Shown: piece after piece, positions 1-8,953 of the stretch
Layout of the letters: the number at the start of each line of letters is the position of its first letter
How positions within the stretch are numbered: position 1 is the first letter of the stretch
NCBI GenBank assembly: GCA_033762625.1
Contig: JANRLI010000025.1
Coordinates: forward strand, 32,451-96,450
Direction of reading: 5' to 3'
Source: Alphaproteobacteria bacterium
GTDB taxonomy: Bacteria > Pseudomonadota > Alphaproteobacteria > UBA9219 > RGZA01
Length of the DNA: 64,000 nt
Notes under the pieces: generated by a model
Seen by the model: only the letters and a program-made list of their open reading frames with translations
The model's database searches: none
Told to the model about the DNA's origin: nothing
Made by a program: the position numbers and the translations under genes

Positions 1-500
1 GCGATGTGCTAAACATGAATGTGGAGGAAGGCTTGATGTTCTTTGAAAGCATCCCCTCCATCCGCGATAAGATCGCAACACTGAACCAGGTCGGCCTCAG
101 CTATATGGCGATTGGCCAAAACGCAACAACGCTTTCGGGCGGCGAAGCGCAACGCGTGAAGCTGGCAAAGGAACTCTCCCGCCGTTCAACGGGTAAGACA
201 TTCTATATCCTCGATGAACCCACGACCGGTTTGCACTTCGAAGATGTGAAGCGTTTATTGGAAGTGCTGCACACACTGGTTGACCAAGGAAACACCGTGG
301 TGGTCATCGAACACAATCTGGAAGTGATCAAAACCGCTGACTGGATTATCGATTTAGGGCCCGAAGGCGGTGACCGTGGCGGTGAAATTGTAGCCGAAGG
401 CACACCCGAAGATGTGGCCGAATGCGAAGCCAGCTTTACGGGTAAATATTTAAAGCCTTATTTACCAACCCAAACACTCAAAAAACGCGCAAAAAGCTAA
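1..500 (+). CDS. uvrA: UvrA, excinuclease ABC subunit A (C-terminal end)
   Basis: This is the 3' end of the ATPase subunit that recognises DNA damage in nucleotide excision repair. The reading frame is open at the left window edge and about 165 codons remain. Visible are the ABC signature ([18 protein letters not shown]), Walker B and the following residues ([19 protein letters not shown]), and the H-loop ([12 protein letters not shown]), in the order of the second ABC domain of UvrA. The phrase [19 protein letters not shown] near the end is characteristic of UvrA and makes the identification secure. The start, the first ABC domain and the zinc modules lie outside the window. No clear intrinsic terminator follows the stop. 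Confidence 0.97.
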   Translation, partial: DVLNMNVEEGLMFFESIPSIRDKIATLNQVGLSYMAIGQNATTLSGGEAQRVKLAKELSRRSTGKTFYILDEPTTGLHFEDVKRLLEVLHTLVDQGNTVVVIEHNLEVIKTADWIIDLGPEGGDRGGEIVAEGTPEDVAECEASFTGKYLKPYLPTQTLKKRAKS

Positions 501-627
501 TACGGGGCATCTGGGTCACTTTAAAATCATTCGAAATTGTAAGTTTTTTTAACTTTACTCTCTAGCAAAAAATTAATTGTGCCATGCAACACTATGGCAG
601 TCATATCTCTTGCTCAGGAGTTTCCAA

Positions 628-1194
628 ATGTCCGCTCAAAAGTTCCTCTCTATTTTTTCACTTGCCAGTTTATTGATGATTGCAGGAACTGCCGTTGCGG
701 AAGACATGCCATCACCGCCAGCGGGCGAAGCGCCAGCCATGCATGGGCAATTTCGCGAAAAATTCAAGTCGATGACGCCCGAACAACGCGCGGAATTCAA
801 GCAAAAGATGGAAGCACGCCGCGAAGCGATGAAGGAAAAGTTTGCATCGATGTCCGCCGAAGAACGCATGGCATTCAAACAAAAAATGGCGGAACGCCGC
901 GAGCGCTTCCATGACCGACAGGAGCTTAGAGAAGATCATCGCGAGAAAATGCAGGATCGCCACGAGATTGGTCAGGACAAACGTGAACTGCACGAGGATC
1001 GCCGTGAAATCGCCAACGATATCAAAAACGGAGATAAAAAAGAGCTAGCAGAAGATCGCGCCGAATTACGTAAAGATAAGCATGAACTGCATCAGGATGT
1101 TCGTGACCTGCGCGGCGACCGCCGGGAACAACGACATGATCGCCGCGATTTGCGCGGAGACCGTGGCCATGCAGGCCGTGCGGGACACCGTTAA
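628..1194 (+). CDS. Secreted, highly charged helical protein (Spy/LTXXQ-like repeats)
   Basis: The ATG at 628 has a CAGGAG Shine-Dalgarno 7 nt upstream and gives a typical signal peptide (MSAQKFLSIFSLASLLMIAG, cleavage near AVAED). An in-frame codon at 577 would add an unlikely hydrophilic leader. After the signal peptide come two copies of a segment of the form KFKSMTPEQRAEFKQKM / KFASMSAEERMAFKQKM. These resemble the TPEQR repeats of periplasmic Spy/CpxP-type (LTXXQ) proteins. The rest is an almost uninterrupted D/R/E/H/K helix (DRRDLRGDR-like heptads), probably a coiled coil. A periplasmic stress or metal-binding chaperone role is a guess from composition only. It stands alone between uvrA and convergent unknown genes. 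Confidence 0.8.
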   Translation: MSAQKFLSIFSLASLLMIAGTAVAEDMPSPPAGEAPAMHGQFREKFKSMTPEQRAEFKQKMEARREAMKEKFASMSAEERMAFKQKMAERRERFHDRQELREDHREKMQDRHEIGQDKRELHEDRREIANDIKNGDKKELAEDRAELRKDKHELHQDVRDLRGDRREQRHDRRDLRGDRGHAGRAGHR

Positions 1195-1253
1195 AGACCA
1201 AACGGTAAAAGCACAGCTACAGGCTACGCATTCAAAACAATGCGCTGCTTAAC

Positions 1254-1781
1254 CTAAAGCTGTAATTGCTGTTGCTGTGCTTGCGCGTCTTTGATCGCAC
1301 GGTCAGGATCAGGGCGCTGCATCTGGATGACCGGAACATCATCCGGTGCTTCGCGGTTCGCCTTAGCGGTTTTCAAAACTGCGGATAATGCTTCGCCTTC
1401 TTCGACGCGGCCATTGTTCTTCAAATCCTGCGCCATATAGGAAAGATTTGAAAATGCGTTGGCATGAGCATTAATCGCGGCGGTTTTTACGGAAGAGCCG
1501 TTTTCAACGCTTGTATCCACCACTTCATTTTTGGGGTCACGAATGGCTCTATCCAATTCTGCAAAAGTGCGTGCAATGCTCTCCAGTGTTGCACCTTCTT
1601 GATATGTGTTAAACGCCATGCGCCACAAACGGTTTTGTTCCGCAGCGATTGCCGAAACCTGCTTTGCGGGTGATGTGCGCATTACACCGGGGAATTGCAC
1701 CACTTCATGTTCCTGCGGTACTGCGGGCGCCACGCGCTGGGCTAACCGACGTGGCCTTGCTTGTAATTGCGGGGTAGTCAT
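1254..1781 (-). CDS. Hypothetical protein, 175 aa
   Basis: I do not recognise this protein. It begins with an Arg/Pro-rich stretch (PRRLAQRVAPAVPQ), continues as a mainly helical alanine-rich segment and ends in a glutamine run (QAQQQQLQL). No signal peptide or membrane segment is visible, so it is probably cytoplasmic. The start at 1781 has AGGAAGTAAA a few bases upstream (minus sense), a plausible ribosome binding site. The next gene in the same direction (1815-2258) is also unknown, with only 33 nt between them, so the two are probably co-transcribed. Confidence 0.7.
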   Translation of the reverse strand: MTTPQLQARPRRLAQRVAPAVPQEHEVVQFPGVMRTSPAKQVSAIAAEQNRLWRMAFNTYQEGATLESIARTFAELDRAIRDPKNEVVDTSVENGSSVKTAAINAHANAFSNLSYMAQDLKNNGRVEEGEALSAVLKTAKANREAPDDVPVIQMQRPDPDRAIKDAQAQQQQLQL

Positions 1782-1814
1782 TTTACTTCCTGTGTCTTTC
1801 TACTTTTTTGTTGA

Positions 1815-2258
1815 TTATGGGTTTGGTTGAATGAGTGCCCATGAAACGGTATATGGGCCAGCCGGATATCTTTCATCGCGCGGTTTGCGCGTTACCACCA
1901 TCGGCGCGCGAACTCTACCAATCGAGCTGATGATGATCCCCGTATGGCTGCGCGAAATGGCGTCTGCGCCATCATCGTGAATGTTTAAAATTGCCGCCTT
2001 CAATGTTTCATCACGATCATGCGCGGATACGGAAATACCGCCCATTAGTTCGCATGCGTCCGATGCCTTCACACCAGCAATCGCCACAGCCTTATTCACC
2101 AATAGTTTTGCGGCAGCCAAGATTGCGTCCTGATCATTCCCTTCAATGAAGGTATTCCAAGCAATCAACACACCTTCTTGCGCGGCGATATCTTCGGGTT
2201 TTCTGCGCGGCGGTAGTGCAGCTTTAGCTACGCGCTGTCTGTAAGGTAACAAGGCCAT
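1815..2258 (-). CDS. Hypothetical protein, 147 aa
   Basis: This protein is not recognised. The N-terminus is basic and proline-containing (PYRQRVAKAALPPRRKPED), like that of its downstream neighbour. The middle is alanine-rich and helical, with two Cys/Met-containing turns (KASDACELMGG). The C-terminal third (GIIISSIGRVRAPMVV) looks like beta strands. There are no membrane segments. GGAAACGGAAGAAACG precedes the ATG in minus sense. It probably forms a two-gene unit with 1254-1781, divergent from the plus-strand gene at 2534. The 275-nt divergent intergenic region has no recognised motif. Confidence 0.7.
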   Translation of the reverse strand: MALLPYRQRVAKAALPPRRKPEDIAAQEGVLIAWNTFIEGNDQDAILAAAKLLVNKAVAIAGVKASDACELMGGISVSAHDRDETLKAAILNIHDDGADAISRSHTGIIISSIGRVRAPMVVTRKPRDERYPAGPYTVSWALIQPNP

Positions 2259-2533
2259 GATCGTTTCTTCCGTTTCCTATATATTCACAACTTATCCACA
2301 TTTTGTGCGGTGCAGCGTTATACACTGCCGGAAGCGAAACTAAAGCGGCATTTTTGTGATTTTTTATTAATAGCGGCCATTACTGCACTAAACTGAGCAG
2401 TCTAAGCACGGCCAGAAATATTAATATGCACCTGTTTCTTTGCTACTTCGTAACATTTTCCTTGCCCCGATTACGGCGCGCTTGCTAAACAGGGCGACCA
2501 TTTTGGTGCTGAATATGTGGGCCAGCGGAACAA

Positions 2534-3484
2534 ATGAACCCGATTAGCCAGTATAAATTTTATGATCTTGGCGCGAAATTATATCGCGTAGTTGCCAACC
2601 GCACTGCCGTTGGCGCGGCGGAGATGTTTGTGCCGCTGATGGAAGCGCAAACCGCGCTCGACACCCTGATTAAGGGCGATCCTATTCAGCTTGAACACTC
2701 CAAGCCAGAAGCAAATGCACTGCTAAATAAACTTGGCGCAATTTTCGATAAAAACTTTATTGATTTGAATACCAGACAATTCCGTTTTCCGGGCCGCGAA
2801 GAAGTGATTGATGCGCATGAGCTTACCCTGCTCCGCTCGCTCGTTGAAAAATTCGAAACGGCGTTTGCATCGGAGTTAAGCCGCAAGGCTGTGTTCACTG
2901 TGCCAAAGCGTGGCTTGTTCGACACCTATGAACTTACCGAACATGCGGATAACCAATTTGCCGAGGAAACGCTGCGTATTATGCCGCATGGTGTGCGTGC
3001 AGATATCCGCGCCGCTGGCCGCGCATTGGCATTCGGTTTGGCAGGCGCATGCTGCTTCCATCTGGTGCGCGCATCCGAAGATTTACTCAGCAAATACAGT
3101 GAAGCCTTTGGTGGCGGCACGGCCAGTAAATCCGATGTATTATGGCATGAAGCATTGCCACGTCTGGTTGCGATGAGCAAAAGCAAGAACGCCAATTCTC
3201 CTGATGCACGTATTATCGGTATGCTCAGCGATATTGAAGGCCGCATTCGCCCCGCACTTCACAATGCCGAAGCAAGCATCAGCATCAGTGATGCGACCAT
3301 TTTCTTTAATACCGCCACCAGCATGATTTCATTAATGCTGGAAGCCTTGAACAAAAACGGCAAAAGCCAACAACGCCAAAAATCTCCAGCGCAAAAAGCG
3401 GAAGAAACCCTCACCGAAACGCGTGACGTTGCGCAAGATTACGATGATGAGGATGACGCTGGCAGCCCGCGCAAATCCGCGTAA
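2534..3484 (+). CDS. Hypothetical protein, 316 aa
   Basis: I do not recognise a family. The protein is mostly alpha-helical and soluble, with a possible short hydrophobic helix around residues 163-177 (GRALAFGLAGACCFHLV). The last 50 residues are charged and low in complexity (QRQKSPAQKAEETLTE ... DYDDEDDAGSPRKSA), an acidic disordered tail. An AGCGGA ribosome binding site lies 5 nt before the ATG. The stop is 2 nt from the stop of the convergent DUF971 gene, so the two transcripts end against each other. Confidence 0.75.
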   Translation: MNPISQYKFYDLGAKLYRVVANRTAVGAAEMFVPLMEAQTALDTLIKGDPIQLEHSKPEANALLNKLGAIFDKNFIDLNTRQFRFPGREEVIDAHELTLLRSLVEKFETAFASELSRKAVFTVPKRGLFDTYELTEHADNQFAEETLRIMPHGVRADIRAAGRALAFGLAGACCFHLVRASEDLLSKYSEAFGGGTASKSDVLWHEALPRLVAMSKSKNANSPDARIIGMLSDIEGRIRPALHNAEASISISDATIFFNTATSMISLMLEALNKNGKSQQRQKSPAQKAEETLTETRDVAQDYDDEDDAGSPRKSA

Positions 3485-3485
3485 C

Positions 3486-3797
3486 TCAACCAGCCTTTAA
3501 ATGATAAAGCCATGCCCAGCTGTAAAGGCCGGTTGCGTGCCCATCATCAAACAAAATGCGCACGGCATAATTGCCCACTGCTTCTACGCCGGTGATGCGC
3601 ACGTTTGGATTGATGTTCACTTCAGGCTTTTGTCCGCCATGCCCCTGCACTTCGGCAGATGGACTGTTTTCACGCAGGTTCTTCGCACTAAGCGTCAACA
3701 CTTTTCCATCATCAAAGGTGATGGTCAGCGTGTTCGCGCTTTTCTTTAATTTAAGTTCGGTTGGCCACGGCTCTTTATTCATCGATGCGCTATTCAT
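3486..3797 (-). CDS. DUF971 domain protein (gamma-butyrobetaine hydroxylase-like N-terminal domain)
   Basis: This is a small single-domain protein. [20 protein letters not shown] and [11 protein letters not shown] are the hallmark strings of DUF971, the domain also found at the N-terminus of gamma-butyrobetaine hydroxylase. Several in-frame starts exist (3818, 3797, 3782), and none has a strong ribosome binding site. I give 3797, which overlaps the stop of the upstream Trm112-like gene by a few bases and suits translational coupling; 3782 is also possible. It is the last gene of the minus-strand unit YbbN - LON domain - Trm112 - DUF971, an order common in alphaproteobacteria. The molecular role of the stand-alone domain is not established. 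Confidence 0.82.
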   Translation of the reverse strand: MNSASMNKEPWPTELKLKKSANTLTITFDDGKVLTLSAKNLRENSPSAEVQGHGGQKPEVNINPNVRITGVEAVGNYAVRILFDDGHATGLYSWAWLYHLKAG

Positions 3798-3996
3798 CAA
3801 TTCGCCGTGCATCATCAATCAACATAACGGGAATACCATCACGAATGGGGAATGCCAGCTTCGCCGCATCGGAAATCAGTTCCTGCGCGGCTGCATCATA
3901 ACGTAGCGAGGATTTAGTGATGGGGCACACCAACACTTCCAGCAAGCGCGGGTCAACGCGGGTATGGGTATTGGGGAGTTCGTCTTTGGGTTTCAT
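3790..3996 (-). CDS. Trm112 family (YcaR-like) small protein
   Basis: This 68-residue protein carries the Trm112/YcaR signature: [17 protein letters not shown] followed by [21 protein letters not shown]. Bacterial members are short and often have only part of the zinc-binding cysteines of eukaryotic Trm112; here only one Cys (VCP) is seen, so zinc binding is doubtful. Trm112 proteins generally activate methyltransferases, but no partner can be identified from the neighbours. It sits 8 nt downstream of the LON-domain gene and overlaps the start of the DUF971 gene. Confidence 0.85.
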   Translation of the reverse strand: MKPKDELPNTHTRVDPRLLEVLVCPITKSSLRYDAAAQELISDAAKLAFPIRDGIPVMLIDDARRIDE

Positions 3997-4004
3997 GCGT
4001 TATC

Positions 4005-4718
4005 CTAATGCTTTATGGTGTCGCAATCATCGTTTTCTTCGCCCAGCAAGGCCATATCCATCAAGGTGGTCAGCAAACGACAACGCTCTTCAATCGTCTT
4101 GGCTTCCAGCAAGGCTTGCTTTTCGCTTGGCTGGAACGGGCAAATCATCGCCAGCGATGTAATCAATTTATTATCATTGGTTTTTTCAATCACATCCCAA
4201 TCGCCCGCAACACCCTGCAATTTGAAATAACATTTCATGTGCTGCATTAATTTATCGCGGTCAACGCAGGCAGGTTTGCAGGTTTCGGTTAAGTCATGCA
4301 GGTAATCATCCCATTCTGCTTTCGCGCGGCGGAAGCCATGCTGCAACTCCACTTCCTCGCGGATACGGAAACGGCACACGCCCACCAAACTGATGAGCAA
4401 ACGCCCATCATCCGTTTCATTGAATGAATGGATACGCCCCGCGCAGCCAACTTTAAACACCTGCGATGAACCATCGGGGTTATTAATGCCAGTTGGTTGC
4501 ACCATGCCAAAGATACGCTTATGCGCCAATGCGTTTTCAATCATCGCCAGATAGCGCGGCTCAAAGATATTCAATGGCAACCGCCCGCCCGGCAGCAGCA
4601 ATACGCCCGCTAACGGAAAGATAGGAATAATCTCCGGCAGATCTTCAGGCCGGGTGATGAATGGTGTTCCAGCAATTTTCGGCCCAAGATTTTTAGGATT
4701 TGTTGGATCGTTCAACAT
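4005..4718 (-). CDS. LON peptidase substrate-binding domain protein
   Basis: This is a stand-alone Lon N-terminal (PUA-like) domain without the AAA or protease parts. It has the typical opening LPEIIPIFPLAGVLLLPGGR, then LNIFEPRYLAMIENAL and GCAGRIHSFNETDDGRLLI. The length (237 aa) is usual for the family. Such proteins are thought to bind unfolded or specific substrates, but the function is unproven. It starts 6 nt after the stop of the YbbN gene and is followed by Trm112 and DUF971 genes, so it is the second gene of a four-gene minus-strand operon. Confidence 0.92.
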   Translation of the reverse strand: MLNDPTNPKNLGPKIAGTPFITRPEDLPEIIPIFPLAGVLLLPGGRLPLNIFEPRYLAMIENALAHKRIFGMVQPTGINNPDGSSQVFKVGCAGRIHSFNETDDGRLLISLVGVCRFRIREEVELQHGFRRAKAEWDDYLHDLTETCKPACVDRDKLMQHMKCYFKLQGVAGDWDVIEKTNDNKLITSLAMICPFQPSEKQALLEAKTIEERCRLLTTLMDMALLGEENDDCDTIKH

Positions 4719-4724
4719 GGCATC

Positions 4725-5657
4725 TCACGCGAACAAAATGGATGAAAGCTTTTTACGCGCCGCAATCACCAACGGATCCATCGGCCCAAGGGCATCAAAT
4801 ATCGTCACCAATTCCTTGCGTGCAGCTTCATCGTTCCATTTGCGGTCACGGCGGATGATTTCCAGTAATTCATCCATCGCCTGCTCCCGGTTATTTTCGG
4901 CAAACAATGCCAGCGCATAGTCAAACCGCGCCTGATGATTAGCTGGTTCGGCATCCACCTTGGCTTTTAATACCTGCGTTGCATCGGCGCCCAGCGCAGA
5001 CTTCGCTAGTTTTTCTTTTAATTCAAACGCGGTTTGCACCGATGCCCAAGCCTTATCGGCCTTCACCGCATCAGGTGCATTTTCATATAGGTACGTCGCC
5101 TCTTCGGCGTTATCCGCTGCTAAAAATGCCTTGATCAAACCCGTATAGGCAGCGGCATTTTCACCTTCAATTTCAAGTATCGCACTATACAATGCTTGGG
5201 CATGGTCTAACTTGCCTTCAGCTACAAAGCCTTCCGCCTGTTTCAGCATCGATGCCACATTTTGCCCTTCCGGGTTTTTGGCATTTACGTTGGCAAGATT
5301 ATCCACCATTTTTTTGATTTCGCTGTCAGGCAAAGCGCCAACAAACGCATCAATCGGCTGGCCTTGGAAAAAGACGAATACCGCGGGAATGGATTGCACG
5401 CGAAGGCCAGCAGCCAGTTCCCTGTTCTGGTCAACATTCACCTTCACAAGATGCACCTTGCCATTTTGTGCCTTCACTGCTTTTTCAAGCGACGGGATGA
5501 GCTGCTTGCAAGGGCCACACCATTCCGCCCAAAAATCAACAATCACGGGGCGTTCTTTGGATGCCTCAATTACATCCACCATGAACGACTCCGTCGTGCC
5601 ATCTTTAATGGCCGCAGCTTGGGAATTAGGCGCAACTGATTGTGCAGGTAATTGCAT
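4725..5657 (-). CDS. ybbN: Thioredoxin-TPR co-chaperone YbbN/CnoX
   Basis: The N-terminal 130 residues form a thioredoxin domain with the intact active site WCGPCKQL and the cis-proline region (SIPAVFVFF). The remainder is a TPR-like all-helical region (QAEGFVAEGKLDHAQALY, ARFDYALALFAENNREQAMDELLEIIRRDR), as in E. coli YbbN (CnoX). In E. coli CnoX protects substrates from oxidation and hands them to GroEL/DnaK; its thioredoxin site is SXXC, whereas here CXXC is complete, so redox activity is likely. It is the first gene of the minus-strand unit ending with DUF971. Confidence 0.92.
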   Translation of the reverse strand: MQLPAQSVAPNSQAAAIKDGTTESFMVDVIEASKERPVIVDFWAEWCGPCKQLIPSLEKAVKAQNGKVHLVKVNVDQNRELAAGLRVQSIPAVFVFFQGQPIDAFVGALPDSEIKKMVDNLANVNAKNPEGQNVASMLKQAEGFVAEGKLDHAQALYSAILEIEGENAAAYTGLIKAFLAADNAEEATYLYENAPDAVKADKAWASVQTAFELKEKLAKSALGADATQVLKAKVDAEPANHQARFDYALALFAENNREQAMDELLEIIRRDRKWNDEAARKELVTIFDALGPMDPLVIAARKKLSSILFA

Positions 5658-5748
5658 GGGATACTTCGTTAAAGGTTTGCGTGAACACCTATAAGATGGT
5701 GCAGTTATGGCCTAACGGCAAGTGTTTTAGGGCATTTATTAAAGATAC

Positions 5749-5776
5749 TTGCAAAGTCCAATCCTTTGCGTATTAT
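5749..5776 (+). promoter_or_regulatory. Candidate sigma70 promoter of tRNA-Gly
   Basis: TTGCAA (5749-5754) and TATTAT (5771-5776) are separated by 16 nt. The predicted transcription start is about 12 nt before the first base of tRNA-Gly. The match is by eye only. Confidence 0.5.
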
Positions 5777-5794
5777 CGCGCCACTCAACAGGAA

Positions 5795-5869
5795 GCGGGC
5801 GTAGCTCAGGGGTAGAGCATAACCTTGCCAAGGTTAGGGTCGAGGGTTCGAATCCCTTCGCCCGCTCCA
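5795..5869 (+). tRNA. tRNA-Gly(GCC), CCA encoded
   Basis: A full cloverleaf can be drawn. The acceptor stem is GCGGGCG/CGCCCGC, the D arm contains AGCTCAGGGGTAGAGC, the anticodon arm is AACCTTGCCAAGGTT with GCC in the loop, and the T arm is GAGGGTTCGAATCCCTTC. U is the discriminator and CCA is encoded. The 3' end from 5844 is partly repeated at an offset of exactly 90 bp (see the next feature). This marks the left side of the accessory block. Confidence 0.97.
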
Positions 5870-5933
5870 GTTTGAGATAAACGAATTTGCCAGGAACCCT
5901 CGACAAATTTTATATGTGCCGCAAAGCGGCACG

Positions 5934-5967
5934 GGGTTCGAATCCTCATCCCCGCTCCAGTTTGAGA
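5934..5967 (+). repeat. Partial copy of the tRNA-Gly 3' end (pseudo-tRNA or att-like repeat)
   Basis: GGGTTCGAATCC and CCCGCTCCAGTTTGAGA are repeated here in the same register as 5844-5877 of the tRNA-Gly gene and its downstream flank, displaced by 90 bp, with five mismatches clustered between the two blocks. No 5' half of a tRNA precedes it. Instead there is a perfect hairpin GTGCCGC-AAA-GCGGCAC (5916-5932). It could be the relic of a duplicated tRNA gene, or an attachment-site repeat left by integration at the tRNA 3' end. No integrase gene is present in the window. Confidence 0.7.
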
Positions 5968-5983
5968 GAACCCTCCCACAGCT

Positions 5984-7654
5984 CTACATCCTTGCCACAT
6001 TCGCTTCCAGCACCGATGGCACATGCAGCATTTGCGCTGGGAGAAGCGGCTTGGCTTGTCCCGCTACTTCGCGCATTACCCGCAGGGTTGGTTTTAATTC
6101 GGTTAGTGGAACTGCATCACTTAAATCCGGCACGGGCGTGCACAATAATTTTTGAATATTCATGTTATGGATGACATCACCTTCCAAAAAGTGATGATGG
6201 CTGATGCGTAAGCGTTTAATGGGCTCCGTACTGCGCACGCGCCAGCGACCGCCCATTTCCTCCCCCGCCCATGCATGGCTGGTGCTAAGGCCGTTGAATA
6301 CCCCGTGTTTATGCGAACGGCTCGTCACCATGGGGAATGATGTACCAGATGGGCTGGTTAACATGATTTGCCCATGGGCTACATCTTTGTCGGGGGCATT
6401 GGTGAACTCCGCTTCGATGGTGGTTTTAAGCGCGTACCCATCCGGCAATTCAATGTCGTAATAATAATACCCGTCTTTGGCGCGGTAGTTATGCGCATTA
6501 TCAATTCCCAGCTCAACGCGCACCTCGGTCGGCACGGTGATTAAATCAGGATTGTGTTGTGTCAACGCGACCATATGCGCCAATAAATGATCCGCCATAT
6601 GCGGATTGATAAGCCCGAACCCGCCCGGCCCTGCATTGTAGGTAAGCCCTGCGCCATTGGCCTGATAACTGATGCCATAAGAATTCGGCGTATGTTTGCC
6701 AAAGCTCGCAACGACCACCGTTTTATCGCAGGTTGCCAATACCGCGAATAATATCTGCTCGCGCGTTAAATACGAACCATAACGCCGATTAAGTGACGCT
6801 AAAATTCCGCCTGCATAGGGCCCTGCCGCTGATGTGCCGATAATCGCTTCCGGATTGCGGTCAGGCTGCCATTTCACGCGCGCGGCTGGCGCGACAGGTG
6901 CAAGGAATGTCGGGCTATTCGCGGAACTATATCCGCCAATATAAAAACCTTGTGGGCCCCATTCGGCGGCTCCCACGCTTACCGCCAGGGGTGATGCGTG
7001 GCTAAACGCCATATGTTTTTGGAATGGCACCTGAATATTGCCATTAGGACCAAACAACCCGTCATTTCCGCAAGACGTGACCATGAACGCCGTCGCCTTC
7101 CAGAAATGCTCGAACTGGTCGCCCACCTTATGATCAAACCCCAAATGCAAATCGCCCCAATCCACACAGGAAACCACTACCGGCACGCCTTGATCCTCCA
7201 GCAATGCCTTAAGCGGTTTATCCAGCGGTGCTTCGAAAGCACTGCGGAAGGCAGGGTTAGCATCGGTTTTTATAAAAATGGAACTGACCCCCGGCCACAA
7301 ATGCGCCCCCACATGACCGGCAATCGCTGAAACGACCTGCCCGTGATAACTATCCGGGTTATTGATGTTTTTGCTTTCCAGCGCGATGATGGTTGAAGCC
7401 CCCTGATGCCTAAGGGTGGTGGGCGGCAATAATCTTACTGCATAGTGCTTTTTGAATAATTCTTGCAATAACGCGGTGGGCAGAACTGCGTTCGCGCTAT
7501 CCGTGACATAAGGAATGCCATGGGTGTTACAAAACTGGATAACATCCCATAATGTTTTATATCTCGCGTTATTGCTTCGCTCCAGGCGACTTTCAGGTGC
7601 CGCTAACCCAGCGGGAGAGAACGATAAAACATGATCCTCAAGGGGTGGCAGCAA
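5984..7654 (-). CDS. Subtilisin-like (S8) protease homologue with C-terminal P-domain
   Basis: Catalytic-site strings of the subtilase family are present: His in SYHGQVVSAIAG (about residue 104), oxyanion Asn in TSCGNDG (about 197) and Ser in GTSAAGPYAGG (about 275). At the place of the first Asp motif the sequence reads IIALES, so the Asp appears to be replaced by Glu; activity is uncertain. Residues 400-500 (YYYYDIELPDGYALKTTIEA ... LTSPSGTSF ... GRWRV) resemble the P/Homo-B domain of kexin-type proteases. There is no signal peptide. The frame opens with TTG after AGGG, with no good ATG nearby, so N-terminal truncation is possible. It is the first gene inside the tRNA-Gly flank. Confidence 0.8.
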   Translation of the reverse strand: MLPPLEDHVLSFSPAGLAAPESRLERSNNARYKTLWDVIQFCNTHGIPYVTDSANAVLPTALLQELFKKHYAVRLLPPTTLRHQGASTIIALESKNINNPDSYHGQVVSAIAGHVGAHLWPGVSSIFIKTDANPAFRSAFEAPLDKPLKALLEDQGVPVVVSCVDWGDLHLGFDHKVGDQFEHFWKATAFMVTSCGNDGLFGPNGNIQVPFQKHMAFSHASPLAVSVGAAEWGPQGFYIGGYSSANSPTFLAPVAPAARVKWQPDRNPEAIIGTSAAGPYAGGILASLNRRYGSYLTREQILFAVLATCDKTVVVASFGKHTPNSYGISYQANGAGLTYNAGPGGFGLINPHMADHLLAHMVALTQHNPDLITVPTEVRVELGIDNAHNYRAKDGYYYYDIELPDGYALKTTIEAEFTNAPDKDVAHGQIMLTSPSGTSFPMVTSRSHKHGVFNGLSTSHAWAGEEMGGRWRVRSTEPIKRLRISHHHFLEGDVIHNMNIQKLLCTPVPDLSDAVPLTELKPTLRVMREVAGQAKPLLPAQMLHVPSVLEANVARM

Positions 7655-7787
7655 GTAATAACCCTACCCATTCAAAGCCAAACGCCGAACAAGCTTTAAA
7701 GCGTATTGCCAAAATTGATTTGTGTTGAGGTTTTTTTTGCGCAATTTACAAAAAAAATGTGAATAGTTATATGCTGCATAGCAGCAA

Positions 7788-8879
7788 TCACGGCTTGCCG
7801 AGCAACTGTTCTTTCACAAGGCGTTTGAAATCCGCCATCGATTGCGCGCTGGCCTTTGGGTTTTCTCTGGAAACTTCGCCATAGGTTAAACAGCCTTTTA
7901 AAGCTTTTTCATACATCGGCCCTTCCAATCCTTTGATACCCTTCACGCCGGATTTGGCTTCATTCCATGTACCATCCTGCTGCTGGAAGAAGCTGCAATT
8001 CATGAATACTTCTGCTTCAGGGTGGGCTTCCTCACCAGGAAAATCCCATGCGTGGACAGCATCTTTATAAATAAAGTTTTGTGTGCGCGAACCGGTGCTT
8101 TTCAATTCATTCGACAGCTGCACGCATGGCGCTACACCCGTATAGGTATCCTTTTCGCCAAGGAAAAAGGTAATCGGCGCGCCGGTGGTTGAATTATCGC
8201 GGTAATGCAACACACATCCCGGATAAAACAGGTAATGCGCCTTGAATTTCAGATTTTTATCGATGCGCAATTCATTGCGTTTTACATTCATCGCTGTCAG
8301 CAATGCGACAATCGCCCCTTTGGAAAAACCTACAATTCCTGCACGGCTGATATCAACTCGCGGTTCCTTGCGCAGCTCGTAAAGGGCGCGGTAGGCATCC
8401 AGCGTAAAGTCACGGATAGAAATCAAACGCTGGTTCTCATGCGTTGTGGCGATGCCGCGCGGCGTATAACTGTCCACCACAAAAGCAGCTACGCCCATCG
8501 CGGCCAGCTCCCGCGCATAAACATATTCATGGTCAGGCGTCACGCCCCTGCTGCCATGCATGATGATGACAACCGGCACCTTGTCTTTCCCGATGATCAG
8601 GTTAGGCGGAAGCAATAAAAAGCCGCCACCTTGTATTTCTTTCCCGCGATCCCATGTTTTAAATGGAATATACGCGCTGCCCGCCAGTTTGATTTTCTTT
8701 GGCAATTTATCTTGCGGAATTTTGGGAGGCAGAATTGTTTTGTCGTGAACCGGCGCGGCTGTCGGTGGCTGCTGCGCCGCAGGCTGAGCAACAGGTTGTG
8801 GCGCAGTATTGGCAAAAGCTGAAACACACGCGAACAGCAGAGAAATAATGACGGATAATAAAAATGCCTTTGATTTCAT
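7788..8879 (-). CDS. Exported dienelactone hydrolase-like alpha/beta hydrolase
   Basis: The start at 8879 gives a clean signal peptide (MKSKAFLLSVIISLLFACVS, then AFANTA); the upstream in-frame codon at 8915 would add 12 unlikely residues. A Pro/Gln/Ala-rich linker follows. The alpha/beta-hydrolase core shows the oxyanion strand IMHGSRG, the nucleophile elbow GFSKG and the catalytic His region (DAVHAWDFPG). A likely catalytic acid lies in FFLGEKDTYTG. The family usually hydrolyses dienelactones, esters or peptidyl substrates; the substrate here is unknown, but the protein should act in the periplasm. It is transcribed towards the subtilase gene with a 133-nt gap. Confidence 0.87.
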   Translation of the reverse strand: MKSKAFLLSVIISLLFACVSAFANTAPQPVAQPAAQQPPTAAPVHDKTILPPKIPQDKLPKKIKLAGSAYIPFKTWDRGKEIQGGGFLLLPPNLIIGKDKVPVVIIMHGSRGVTPDHEYVYARELAAMGVAAFVVDSYTPRGIATTHENQRLISIRDFTLDAYRALYELRKEPRVDISRAGIVGFSKGAIVALLTAMNVKRNELRIDKNLKFKAHYLFYPGCVLHYRDNSTTGAPITFFLGEKDTYTGVAPCVQLSNELKSTGSRTQNFIYKDAVHAWDFPGEEAHPEAEVFMNCSFFQQQDGTWNEAKSGVKGIKGLEGPMYEKALKGCLTYGEVSRENPKASAQSMADFKRLVKEQLLGKP

Positions 8880-8953
8880 AAAGGCATAATACCATCCCTG
8901 CACGCTGCTAAACAAGCCGCCTCAATGTATCCCACCGCCCACCCGCGACTCAA

